Notes: generated by a model not told the origin, from the sequence alone. A DNA stretch of 64,000 nt from Paracyclopina nana (GCA_019096065.1 JAGUCH010000003.1:9920001-9984000), one strand, 5' to 3'. Positions 34,162 through 44,024 are shown, counted from the first letter of the stretch. A program made the numbers and translations.

Positions 34162-35264
34162 TCATGACTTGCAGAGTACGCTTGGCAAAAAAGAATGTCT
34201 TGAAATATTACCTTGCTTTGCCATGCGAATTTTTGCTGCCTTGACAATATCGAGCAAGAGGCTGTCAGATGCCACAGATTTCTCCGCGCAGGCTGGCAAA
34301 GGCGAGGCAAACGCGATCATGGGCGGTGGTGGGGGAGGCGGAAGAGGAGGTCGTTGTTGTGGGCGCTGCTGCTCTAGTTTCCCACCTGTTGGTGGCGGAG
34401 GGAGACGGGGTTTTAGTGGTCTGACGGGGGTGGAAGAGAAGGGGTCGGCTTTGGGTTTGTTTTGGGGTTTTGTCTTAAAGACAATATCGGTGTCGACCCG
34501 CCACAAAATGGGCGAGGGTTGCTTGACCCTATCTTTTTTCGCGTGATCGCCGTCATCGTTGCCGTCATTGTTGCTGTCATCGTCGTCGTTGTCGTCGTCA
34601 TCGCACGCACCGGATCGGGAGGTGCTCGTCCATCTCGGGTAGAGGTTCTCGACCAAGTCATCGGTCACGTTCAACTTTCGCAACCGTTGCAATTCGTTCT
34701 TGGGCACGCTTCGTTCGAGGAGGTGTGACAGTATTTTAATCGAGTTGTCAACATCCTTTTCCAGCTGTCGCCTTCGGATCAATTGAAAAACATTGACGAT
34801 CGCCGAGACGAGGATTCCGATGGACAAAACAATCGTCAGCACCAGGTTTGTGACCTGCTCAACGTAAAGCGACCACTGGTCGATATCGTTCGTGGGGGAA
34901 GGGGTGGAGGAGGGGCGGAAGGGGGTGGTGGATGTCGACAGACTGTCGTCAGGGGTGGATGGGGTTGTTGTGGATGAGGTGGTCGTAGGAGGGGAGGTGG
35001 TCGTAGGAGGGGAGGTGGTGGACGGTTGGTCGGTGGTCGTGGGGCGTGGGGTGGGCCAGATTGTGGCAGGAATATCCGGTCCGAAGCAGTGGCAATCGAC
35101 CTCCGTGAAGCATACGGTACCATACGACACATTCACGGAATGGCCAGCACAAACGCCTAGATTGAATGACTCCGTGCACTGATGCTTGTAACACATCGAC
35201 TTTGGCCCTGCCTGGTAACAGAATCCTTCGTTAACCAGGATTTTAGAGTTACATTCGACACGTC
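34162..35264 (-). CDS. Mucin-like membrane glycoprotein, main exon
   Basis: The exon follows a strong acceptor (CCTTTTTTTCCTCACAG, ending 35265) and stays open to a stop at 34162. It encodes a Cys-rich head (eight or more Cys, with an NVSY glycosylation site), a long Thr/Pro/Ser stalk, and one membrane segment (LVLTIVLSIGILVSAIVNVF) with RRR after it. A cytoplasmic tail follows with poly-Asp and poly-Pro runs. The ATG at 35298 falls in the acceptor's pyrimidine tract, so I think a first exon lies upstream. The best candidate is 39759-39624 on the same strand, which supplies a hydrophobic leader and the right phase. The role is unknown: an envelope or surface protein is plausible. It opposes the surrounding capsid genes. 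Confidence 0.6.
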
Positions 35265-35320
35265 CTGTGAGGAAAAAAAGGGGGGAAAAATTGGTCATGT
35301 GGTTCCTGACTCAAGAGTAG

Positions 35321-35497
35321 TGTAGCGTCCTGGCTTGGGGTCACCCATCATCGTCTCATGTAGTGATATCATCAGTAAAGGAAATAAACTAAACGCGGGA
35401 GTATGTGGTGTTTTGCGGTCCAAAGACCTATTGCAGACCCGTCCCTGTCAGCCTAGATAGCTTGATAGGCCACACTTGTATATCTCAACCTACTACA
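35321..35497 (+). mobile_element. Solo LTR related to the 7987-17229 element
   Basis: 177 bp from TGTAGCG to CTACTACA. It shares ATCATCAGTAAAGGAAATAA, GTCCAAAGAC, GACCCGTCCC, AGCCTAGATA, TAGGCCACA and TATATCTCAACCTACTACA-like blocks with the full LTR but is shorter and diverged. I see no target duplication (gtag left, ccgt right). It lies just upstream of the glycoprotein's main exon. Confidence 0.8.
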
Positions 35498-35527
35498 CCG
35501 TGAGGGCGTGTCTTTTCTCCCCCCTCA

Positions 35528-35980
35528 ATGATCTCCTACCGTCCTGAGCTCATCAAACCCTATAAAAAGAAGTCGACTAAACCTCTAGGGGCTCAGTTGC
35601 TCCCTAGCTTTGATCAATCGATGAAGCTTACATTATATCTACCCACCCAAGCATCGCGACTCAGTCATAGTGGTGGTAAAACATTTACATTCAATAAAAG
35701 TAACCATTCATCAGGGTGTGCTTTTTTGATACCTCGACCTGTCTTTTTATCACCCTGCATCAAGTGTAAGCCTGCTAAACTTCTCCATCACCTTGAAAAG
35801 GAATCTACCATTTTAAAGTCGGTGGAAACTACCAAAGTCCTTGAAGAATCAGTTAAGTCTGACATTGCACCTTTCTCTAATTCATCAAAACAGAAGTTAG
35901 CTACGCAAGAGTCTCCTGGCGTCACCTCAAAGCGTCTCAAAGCTTGTTCCGCTGGACCTGCCGATATTTTCAGCTTATAA
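35528..35980 (+). CDS. Small Polinton protein upstream of the major capsid
   Basis: 150 codons from ATG 35528, ending at TAA 35978-35980. That stop is followed at once, in the same frame, by the ATG of the major capsid gene. The protein is basic and Ser/Lys-rich with no membrane segment and one C-X2-C. I do not recognise it. It may be a separate minor virion protein or an N-terminal extension cut off by the single stop. A pyrimidine-AG stretch (GATATTTTCAG) seven bases before the capsid ATG could act as a splice acceptor. Confidence 0.55.
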   Translation: MISYRPELIKPYKKKSTKPLGAQLLPSFDQSMKLTLYLPTQASRLSHSGGKTFTFNKSNHSSGCAFLIPRPVFLSPCIKCKPAKLLHHLEKESTILKSVETTKVLEESVKSDIAPFSNSSKQKLATQESPGVTSKRLKACSAGPADIFSL

Positions 35981-37446
35981 ATGGATGCCCTTTTATCAAA
36001 TATTCAACCAACGACACAGCTCATCACCACCAATGATGATGTTATCAGTTTTCAACCACCTAAAACAGATTCTCGCTACTTATCCAACAATTACTCAGTT
36101 TTATCGCCTCAAGAACCTGTGACCCCTACTGGAAGCACCTACAACTTTGAATTACAGTCATGTCTTCTTCCCCGCTACACGCACATCAATCAGTTGTACT
36201 GTTCGATTGGAGTCAGTTTGGTAAAAAAAGAAGAGGGTGACACCGATTTCAAACCTGTGAAAGATGAAGACAATGTGGCACCATGCGCCTTCTTATTAGA
36301 TTCCTTCTTCTCACAAGTTGACATTTTCCTTAATGATCGATGTGTCACAAGTGCAAATAGCTATCGGGACATCTCCAGCGTACTTGCCAAGAGATTATTT
36401 TTTGGAAAAGCTGCAACGGAGACCTTTCTTAGTACGGAATGTTGCGATCCAGACACTGCAGAGGCTGATGGAACAATTCCAATTGCCAACAAGGGTTTTG
36501 GAAAGCGTCTTTTGACATTTGCTGACAGCAAGAACACTGGAAAGGCTCCGATTGTGTACTTATTAGGTAATGAGTCTATCATTTTGCTTGATGATGAAGC
36601 TCCTATTTTTTTCTAGGTTGTATTGGACACGAATTGAGTTCGTTAAACGAACCCTTGTTGAACAATGTAAAGATAAATTTACGTTTTGTCAGAAACTCAG
36701 CTTCAAAGATATTGATGACAGGTCCAGCCAGTCCAGCACAAGTATCTGATTATGAAACCCCAAAAGTGGAATTTCAGCTCCATTTGCATCATTTTGCGGT
36801 GCTGTTACAAAGACCCCTAGTCTCTGAATCCTTGTTTGCTCACCATACAAAAATGCTTGCCAAAACACCAGCAAAGTATACGTTCACCAAGACAGAATGT
36901 GTGTGGTCTCTAGTTCCATCAAATATTACGACATTTCAAACTTCAGACTTATTCAGTGCCAACTCGGGTTTGCCCGCCAAGATTTTCACCGTCATCTATT
37001 CAAATGAAAGATTGAATGGAAGCCTCAGACACAATCTCCATTATTATGAACGCCCTGAACATCTAGAATCAATTGGACTGTTTTTGGATTCTCAACCAGT
37101 GAATACGTTTACTGTTCCGCAATGTGACACCATGTCAAATGGTTTAAATGTATTTTTGTACAATCAGTTGTTTCAAGTCATGCAAAGTTTGTATTCTTTG
37201 CAACCCCCCAACATCACCTATGACAAATTTTGTACAGATACCTTCATATTTGCTCAAGATCTGAGTGCAAGTCGTTACACCAATGATGAGACGCTACCTC
37301 TACTGGCATCAGGTAGTCTGAGGTTGCGTTTAACATTTTCTAAACCAACAACAGCTCCGATGCATATCCTGTGCTTTGGGATATCGCCCTCCATGATGAC
37401 CATTGATGCTAATAGAGTTGTATCGATAAGTAGCCATGGGACATGA
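35981..37446 (+). CDS. Double-jelly-roll major capsid protein, two exons
   Basis: Forms the icosahedral shell predicted for Polinton virions. Exons 35981-36566 and 36617-37446 flank a 50-nt intron (GTAATG...TTCTAG) in phase 1, giving 471 residues. The first jelly roll has LLDSFFSQVDIFLNDRCVTS followed by SYRD, as in other Polinton and adintovirus capsids. The second has VSESLFAHHTKML, AKYTFTKTECVWSLVP, then LPAKIFTVIYSNERLNGS and a PEHLESIGLFLDSQPV stretch, matching the expected order and spacing. Length is near the family's usual 450-650. The frame is intact. AATAAA follows at 37449. It is the first clear gene of the packed plus-strand virion block. Confidence 0.85.
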
Positions 37447-37508
37447 CAATAAATAAATAGTAGAACATGTTGAATAGAACATCAGTCTTGTTTTGACCGT
37501 GGAATGGT

Positions 37509-38432
37509 ATGGACGCTTCATTGAGTAAAAACACCTTAAAATTAAGACATCCTTATCGAGTGAGTCAAGCTTATTTTTTTTTGCGGCAACCTGCTAACGA
37601 CTAATCTTGTCTCAATTTACAGTTATTGCTCTTCGGACCTTCAGGTAGCCTACTTTAAGAAAAATATTTGTATTTCAACGTGTGGTGTATATAGGCGTGG
37701 GCAAAACAACATTGATCGCCTCATTGTTGAGACAACATCGCGCAGCTACAACAGATGCTCAACCCTTATTATGTATTTATTGTTATCGCACCGTGGGAAT
37801 AAGTGGTATTGAAGGTGTGGAATTGAAACTTCACCAGGGGATTCCTGCGGTGGATGACCTATTGCGTGTTGATCGTGAGGGAAGGAGCCTCACTGTAGTT
37901 TTTGATGATCTCTATTCTAACTTGATGAATTTGAAAAAGGAAGAACAAGATGACTATCTAAATCTTATCACAGATAAGGCTAGAAAGTTTGAAATTAATT
38001 GTAAGTATGCCCCACAGTGTTTTGCTACCAATGGTTGACAAGAGGCCTTTTTTTGTTACAGTGATTTTTACCGTGCAAAACTTATTTCCTTCAAACCCCT
38101 TGATGCGAGTGCTGTTCAAAAACGCAACAGCCTTAGTCATTTACAACTTTCCTACGGATGAGCTTGCCGTTCGCTGCTTGATGGGACGTTTGCAGTCGGG
38201 GCAGGCAAAAACACTTGTTCAAGCCTTGCACCACTCAAATTCGCTTGAAAAATACTCAGGATATCTCTTTGTGGATTGTCATCCCCATAATAAGAATACT
38301 GTTTTTAAGTTCAGAAACTTTGTATACCCTGGGCAAACAACGTCCTGCGGAAGACACGCCACTTTCCCCAGAAAGACTTTTTGTCTACAGTTGCACACCA
38401 TCATGGCTGAAGTCGTAAAATCAGCCCTATAA
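37509..38432 (+). CDS. FtsK/HerA-type genome-packaging ATPase, four exons
   Basis: Would pump DNA into capsids. Exons: 37509-37559, a 22-nt microexon 37623-37644, 37695-38000, 38062-38432. Introns are 63, 50 and 61 nt. The Walker A loop is split by the second intron: FGPSG is encoded before it and VGKTT after it. Walker B is LTVVFDD at about 37891-37911. The conserved block VQNLFP and a C-terminal YSGYLFVDCHP match Polinton ATPases. As written the frame gives 249 residues. The last 30 or so look odd, and a neighbouring frame ending at 38418 reads more protein-like, so one more frameshift near 38330 is possible. The end overlaps the presumed integrase start. Confidence 0.85.
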
Positions 38433-39917
38433 AGATGGAGCAATTGCAAGATACTACTTCAAGTCGGGACTTTATGGACCTGACAAGTTGAAAAAAACCA
38501 AAAAGTTTTCAGATGATGCTGTGGACAAATTCTTTGAAAATAATGCAGTTGTGCGACAATTCTATCAAAGACCTCGTCCCAAGAGAAAGGCTATGCATGC
38601 CATCACCAGCCAATTTCCACTTCATCGACTTCATTGCGACCTCATTGACTTTAGTTTTGAAGCATCATTTGCACCGCTATGGATTAATTGTGATTGACTG
38701 TTACAGTCGTTTTATGATCGTCATTCCATTGAAGCAAAAGGATGCACCACACATGATTGAAGCATTTAAAAAGTATTGTCAAAGTTGAAACCTTATCGTC
38801 AACAGCACCCATGCATGAAATCATCTCTTTTCATGTCAGACTCAGGGCTAGAGTTTAGAGCGTCAACGGTGGTTGGTTATCTCAAGTCACAAGGACATGC
38901 CATCACCTATCTGAAATCATCACTTTCAAAAGCAGCTCTAGCAGAGCGTGCTATCTGACGTGCCGTCAAAAGCTAGCAATCCTGCAACTGAAACTTGGGT
39001 CACAAGCCTATGAAAAGGGAAAAGGTTGGATACAATTTAACGAAACCATAGTCACATCTTACAATACGACTAAACATGCCGCTTTTGATCATTTGGCAAC
39101 TCCTACTGAAGTGTTGACAGACAATACACAATGGAAGAAACAATCCAGTGCTTTGACCTATGGTGATTTCCTGAAGAATTTGAAGAAGCAGCATCAAGTA
39201 GAAAAACAATTCATTGGTCAACTGTGCAATCTTGTAACCTTACCTAGCTCACTCTTTGCCAAGAAAAGTGCAAGAACTTCGACTAAGCACGGAGGTGTTT
39301 CGTATCGTCAAATGTCGATTCAGTAAGGTTGATCCGTCTAAAGATCCAATGTTATCCTTACAGGATCTCAACAGTGAATCGATTCAAGGCCTGTTTAGGA
39401 CTGATGAGATACGAATTATTCCAAAACATTCATTGCAGCACCCAGACCATCCTCAATTTAAGTACACTATTTCCAAGGTCATTTCAATAAAGCGGGTTGG
39501 ACGGCAAACCCACTATAGTGTGACATTGAGTGGTAAGTAGAAAAGACACGCCCTTACTCGCACGCGCTTTCCCACCCAAACAGCCAGTTGCGCACCAGCA
39601 TTGGAAAAAGTTGGTATACTTACTAAACACTTGGTATCCAGGTCCCAGGTAGGGCTTGCCTACCGCACCCGCGAGGAGGAACGGAAGGAGGGCGACGACG
39701 GGGTGAAAATTAGTTTGTTCTAAATAAAATGGGAGGAGGAGAAAATGTAGATCATGCATGCAGATTTCAACTTGTGCACCCAAACTAGGCGACCAGACTC
39801 TATCTGTTTACATCTTTTCATACTTTTTTATTTCCAGAATTCCCACCAACTTATCGGCGTACAATAGCAGGCTCAGATCTAAAGAAATATCGTGTTGCAC
39901 CAGGATTGAAAATCTGA
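38403..39917 (+). CDS. Retroviral-type integrase, broken by frameshifts, one long intron
   Basis: Joins element ends to target DNA. Catalytic residues are present: D in LHCDLID (38638), D in FMSDSGLEF (38839) and E in AERAI (38944), with exact D-X34-E spacing. Frames must change near 38655, 38785, 38950 and 39265, and probably once near 38420 if the ATG at 38403 is the start. No other in-frame stops were seen. The C-terminus has TEVFRIVKCRF and LQDLNSESIQGLF, like the Polinton C-terminal module. An intron 39533-39837 (305 nt) joins in phase 1 to a final exon ending at TGA 39915-39917. That intron is five times longer than all others in the element and carries a GC-rich stretch on the opposite strand. 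The gene cannot be active as written. Confidence 0.85.
39505..39520. other. No separate signal; C-terminal end of integrase exon before its intron
   Basis: The exon reads HYSVTLS just before the donor GTAAGT at 39533. It is noted because the following intron is unusually long. Confidence 0.3.
39624..39759 (-). CDS. Candidate first exon of the glycoprotein, inside the integrase intron
   Basis: On the minus strand an ATG at 39759 opens a hydrophobic leader (VVALLPFLLAGAVGKPYLG). It ends at a good donor, TTTA/GTAAGTATACC, at 39624/39623. The phase (one base over) is exactly what the exon starting at 35264 requires, and the two exons sum to 413 codons. If real, the gene's 4.4-kb intron encloses the capsid, ATPase and most of the integrase genes on the other strand. 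The alternative is that this is a relic displaced by rearrangement or a chance frame. Confidence 0.4.
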
Positions 39918-39925
39918 ATGGTAGG

Positions 39926-40900
39926 ATGCCAGCTCCCAAGATACTTGTAGTGAATTCCTCCTTTGACAAGAGAATTGACTCAAGTCCAAGTAACTTTTCT
40001 TTCGACCTACCCAGTCAATTGTTTGATCCCAACCCAAATATTGCAACTCGTTTTATGGTTGAGCTAGTAAGCCTAACTGCTTCTGGGCTTATCCATTGTG
40101 CCAGTGAAACCGTACGAATGTACCATATGAAAAAAGAGGACAGTGTTGAAAATAAGTGGAGCATTAAATCCTATGGCATTCCTGATTGTACTCTCCAGTC
40201 TGACAGTTTTGTTGAAAAAGTGAGCAAAGCACTTTTTCCAGATTTTGAACTTCAAAAAAGTCAAAATGGTCTAACCTATGACTTAGTGTCCTTGTTGGAC
40301 ATCTCATTTTTGAATGAACACGCTCAAATTTTTCTTCGCATGTCAGCAACTTTAGCCAGTAAACTTGGTTTCATGGCTCCATCACTTCGTCGCACTGCTG
40401 CCATCAAATATTGTGACATCATCATCAAAAAATGTGGCTTGGACCTGGATGCGATTCATCATGCCACCCCACCCCCTGATGAAGTAAAGTGTGACAGTCT
40501 CCTACAATATGCTCAGCTAGTTGCCAAGACGCCTGCTGACTTTTCGATTGTAAAATGTGCTAAATTCAGCCCCAACATTCACATCAATTTGAGTCGAATG
40601 GAAATTCACCTTTCAATCAGTGGACAAGAAGACATTTCCCCTCAAATGGTGTATGCAACCAATACTGAACATTCTGGCCTTGCCCTTACAACATCATCTT
40701 TGCTAGGGCACATCAGCTTGGCCAAGCTTGATTTTAACTTAAATAATTGTTTCACATTCACAAACAATTTTCCCATCAACCCTCTAATTTTAACATCCAA
40801 AAGTAACAGAGTGTTTGTCAATCTCTACGACACTTTTGGAAATGCATTCCCTTTTCATGACATGGGAGAAACAGAACTTGTACTCAAAGTGTCTACTTGA
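39926..40900 (+). CDS. Penton-like minor capsid protein
   Basis: 324 residues from ATG 39926, only 8 bases after the integrase stop. The N-terminus (ILVVNSSFDKRIDSSPSNFS, then FDLPSQLFDPN) and the later block MSATLASKLGFMAP fit Polinton minor capsid (single jelly-roll, vertex) proteins, which have SNF..LP and LA..LGF landmarks in this order. The frame is intact and intronless. The upstream open frame to 39758 belongs to the integrase intron and last exon, so it was not used as the start. It sits in the packed virion block. Confidence 0.75.
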   Translation: MPAPKILVVNSSFDKRIDSSPSNFSFDLPSQLFDPNPNIATRFMVELVSLTASGLIHCASETVRMYHMKKEDSVENKWSIKSYGIPDCTLQSDSFVEKVSKALFPDFELQKSQNGLTYDLVSLLDISFLNEHAQIFLRMSATLASKLGFMAPSLRRTAAIKYCDIIIKKCGLDLDAIHHATPPPDEVKCDSLLQYAQLVAKTPADFSIVKCAKFSPNIHINLSRMEIHLSISGQEDISPQMVYATNTEHSGLALTTSSLLGHISLAKLDFNLNNCFTFTNNFPINPLILTSKSNRVFVNLYDTFGNAFPFHDMGETELVLKVST

Positions 40901-40937
40901 TGTTGTATTGTTTGTGTTGATATACCCTACTTGCATC

Positions 40938-41183
40938 ATGAGTGTTAACATGACTGCTCAATCCTTGGAAATACAAGATCAGGAACTTTGCCTCTCATCA
41001 TCTACTTTACATGACTTGCTTTATTCAATGCTTGGTCTAGTCATTTTAATATTCCTCAAGTCATTTGTAAAAAATTCCACTTTAGTTCAACTTTGGCCAA
41101 GGTCAATCATCCCTCAAGGATCAGCTCAGAGTACTCCAAGTGCTTTAAATGCAACAAGAGATCAGATGATACAATCAGTCTAG
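40938..41183 (+). CDS. Small single-pass membrane protein
   Basis: 81 residues from ATG 40938. One membrane segment (LLYSMLGLVILIFLKSFV) lies at about residues 27-44 after a polar N-terminus; the tail is Ser/Thr/Gln-rich. It lies 37 bases after the penton stop and 40 before the next gene. Short membrane proteins are common in Polinton and adenovirus-like gene sets, but I do not recognise this one. The frame is intact and intronless. Confidence 0.55.
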   Translation: MSVNMTAQSLEIQDQELCLSSSTLHDLLYSMLGLVILIFLKSFVKNSTLVQLWPRSIIPQGSAQSTPSALNATRDQMIQSV

Positions 41184-41223
41184 ATTTGTCCATTAAGAGG
41201 ATCACTTGACCCTTTTGTAAAAA

Positions 41224-41909
41224 ATGCTAACAGAGAGCTCCATCATGAAGCATAAAGGCTTTTTGATGGCCTTAGCCTCCAGTAAAAGCGCAAAGGATCG
41301 AGTGCTTATTTTAAAAGGCTCTACCAAGATGCAGCTCTTAATGCTTGCATCATTGATCAAGGCTGTTGTTCGGGCCAAGATCCCCCTCAAGGATCCTGTA
41401 TCAGCTGCTAAGAAGCTTAGACTCTACAAAGATGCAATTCGTACTTTTGTGGCAAATGTGCCATCACTTCGTAAAAATGGAAGGTATTTTATTTTTCGAC
41501 TTACATTCCTTGCTTCATATCTGACCATGTTTCATCCACCAGAGGGAAAACTGAGGAAGCCTTTACCCGTAGCATCATTCACTGTTTACCCCTATTTATG
41601 GAAAGCATTGTTGCTGCATTCCCTTTAAAGAGCTCCGACCACCCACCTACTCCACCACCACCAGAGCTTCCCCCTCTTGTGCCAGCTGCTCATTCAGTTC
41701 CAAAGCTTCCATTGGAGGGTGAAGTTTGTGTAAACTGCAAAGGTGGTAAAAAGTCTACTTCACAGTCCAGCAGGAAGACCAGTATTGCTTCAGTTGGGAG
41801 AACAAAAGCATCTATTTTGGATCAATTGGGAGAAGAGGAGTCTGATGACCAGGAAGAAGATACCCAAAGTATTAGCAGCGACGACTTGGCTTCTGCTCAA
41901 ATCAACTGA
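41224..41909 (+). CDS. Conserved-type Polinton accessory protein, two exons
   Basis: Exons 41224-41483 and 41543-41909 flank a 59-nt intron (GTATTT...CCACCAG) in phase 2, giving 208 residues. The N-terminal half is basic and helical (LKGSTKMQLLMLASLIKAVV, SAAKKLRLYKDAIRTF). It resembles the short helical proteins with an LL....I.....I.L pattern found beside capsid genes in Polintons and adintoviruses, whose function is unknown. The second half has a Pro-rich stretch, one C-X2-C and an acidic Ser-rich tail. The next gene starts 5 bases after its stop. Confidence 0.6.
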
Positions 41910-41914
41910 AAACA

Positions 41915-42484
41915 ATGGCAAAACTCAAGCCTACTATTGGCCGTGAGATCATCTATGAAGATGATGATGATGAGTTGACTTTTAAAGCTAATGAATTTGA
42001 AAGTCCCCAACCTATCACTGTAAAAAAATCAATCAGCAATGAAAAAATTCTTGAGTCCACTCGCATTAGAGAGACATTATTTTCAGCAATTAGCAATGTT
42101 TCTGAAAAGGCTCGACGCTATGTGAAGCCTCTATTTTTGTACATTTGTACAAATGTGGGTGCCATTGATTTTGACAATGAAGGCAAAATTTACTATATGG
42201 ATAATGCAATTCCATTTTCAAACTTGGGCAAAGTTCTGGAGAACATTACCAGCAAAAGGTTTGAGCCCCAAACCTTACCTGGTGAAAAAGCTGTATTGAA
42301 AGCTTTGGCCAATGGTGACACAAATGCCACTATTTTACGACTCATTTACCCTTGTAAATTAAGGCCATTTTTGAGTAAAGTCCAACGCGAGGCAATTTTA
42401 CACGAAAAAGCACCCTCCCCAAAAAAGACGAGCTCTCAAAGTCTTAAAAAACAAAAGCTGTACAAAAGATTGAAAATGTTGTAA
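41915..42484 (+). CDS. Conserved-type Polinton accessory protein, last gene of the virion block
   Basis: 189 residues, intact, intronless. The centre (KARRYVKPLFLYICTNVGAI, then DFDNEGKIYYMDNAIPFSNL) fits a small protein type common next to Polinton and adintovirus capsid genes: a KA....L helix, then a DxxGxI strand pair and a helix. Its role is unknown. An acidic N-terminus and very basic C-terminus (KKTSSQSLKKQKLYKRLK) suggest nucleic-acid contact. AATAAA overlaps the stop region at 42484-42489. Confidence 0.6.
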   Translation: MAKLKPTIGREIIYEDDDDELTFKANEFESPQPITVKKSISNEKILESTRIRETLFSAISNVSEKARRYVKPLFLYICTNVGAIDFDNEGKIYYMDNAIPFSNLGKVLENITSKRFEPQTLPGEKAVLKALANGDTNATILRLIYPCKLRPFLSKVQREAILHEKAPSPKKTSSQSLKKQKLYKRLKML

Positions 42485-42702
42485 TAAATAATGATGATCC
42501 TAAGCCCCCATTTTTATTATTTAAATGACATGGTCATTTTATGTAGCTTGATTGCTTCCAGAATGATTCACTTCTGGCTTTTTCTGAGACCTCAATTGGA
42601 TTTTCACATCCTCCTCATCAGCCCCCCATCACAGCCCCATGGGAGATATTCACGTCTCCACTTATATACATTGACCTAAAAAAAAGGAATAGCATTAGAA
42701 AT

Positions 42703-42703
42703 G

Positions 42704-42735
<32 letters not shown>

Positions 42736-42752
42736 AGAGAGAAAGAGAGAGG
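42703..42752. repeat. GA microsatellite
   Basis: About 50 bases of GA with a few interruptions (GGGA, GAAA). Confidence 0.95.
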
Positions 42753-42860
42753 AAATGTGTGAAGTTGACAGGGGTTGACAAAGTTGGATGATCGCGTTGC
42801 ACGTCAAAGTACTGAATATCATGTTACAATCTGTTTCTCTCAAAAACTAGAGGGTGGATA

Positions 42861-43290
42861 AAAAAATGCACCCAATTATTTTCTGTTCAAAATGCAAAGA
42901 CGAAGCTTTTCTATTCGTAAATATTTTTTCGAAAAAATGAAAGTGTTTAGATGAACATCACATTAAAATGCGTTTTTACAATTGTCCCATGGGATCCGAA
43001 TTCGGCCATTTCCACTCCAAGTAGTGGTTAAGTCAAAAAATGCACCCAATTATTTTCTGTTCAAAATGCAAAGACGAAGCTTTTCTATTCGTAAATATTT
43101 TTTCGAAAAAATGAAAGTGTTTAGATGAACATCACATTAAAATGCGTTTTTACAATTGTCCCATGGGATCCGAATTCGGTCGTTTCCACTCCAAGTAGTG
43201 GTTAAGTCAAAAAATGCACCCAATTATTTTCTGTTCAAAATGCAAAGACGAAGCTTTTCTATTCGTAAATATTTTTTCGAAAAAATGTGT
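42861..43290. repeat. Tandem repeat, 174-bp unit, about 2.5 copies
   Basis: TGCACCCAATTATTTTCTGT recurs at 42867, 43041 and 43215, exactly 174 apart. The copies are nearly identical, so expansion is recent. Confidence 0.93.
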
Positions 43291-44024
43291 TAAAACATCA
43301 TTGGGTTGTAGCCAGCTGGCTGCTATTGCACGATTTTTTCTTTGCATGCAAATGTTGTTTACATAAATAAGTGCATGATCACAAGGCAGCCAAATGTAGA
43401 CAGAGTGTTGCTCTAAGAATCATATTTCACCAGGCAATTGCAAAATATTGAACTGGATTATGCAACGATCTTGCTTTCTTGATTATCAACTAAAATCGCA
43501 ATCAAAGATGGCTCTGATGACCAATTCAAAAAGAAAATCCTATTCTTGACTTGAATTCGACCACTAAAATGTGGTCAATACTTCCAAGTGATAGTTTTTG
43601 ATCAACATACAGATGTTTGAGTTTGAAAATGTTAGAATGAATTTTTCTAACCATCCAAAAAAGTTGCAAATCATTTTCTCTACTTTACAACATTTACAAC
43701 ATTTCATGCCAATGAACGTTCAAAAAAATTCTGCTTGTATCCAAGCTGGGATCTTTCAGTTCCAATCTATAAGCCTTGCTTTTGCAGAACAAATGTTGTG
43801 CTGATAGCAATCTTATAGGTTGGAACTGCAGGATTCTGGCTTGATAAAAAAAAATCAAAATTTTCAAAGAGTGACAAGGGTTGTCAAGTTGATACAGGAG
43901 TGTTGTGGGGTGATCAAAAAAACTAAAGGTCTGTCAATTATTTGAGTTAGTTGAGCCTGCTATTGTTCATTACTTTTTCCCAAATGAGATCATTGTCAAG
44001 CCTATCATTATGCACATACACATA

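Noticed and set aside
34836-35132. Pro-rich frames opposite or beside the glycoprotein stalk
   Set aside because: Other-frame shadows of the Thr/Pro-rich stalk coding sequence.
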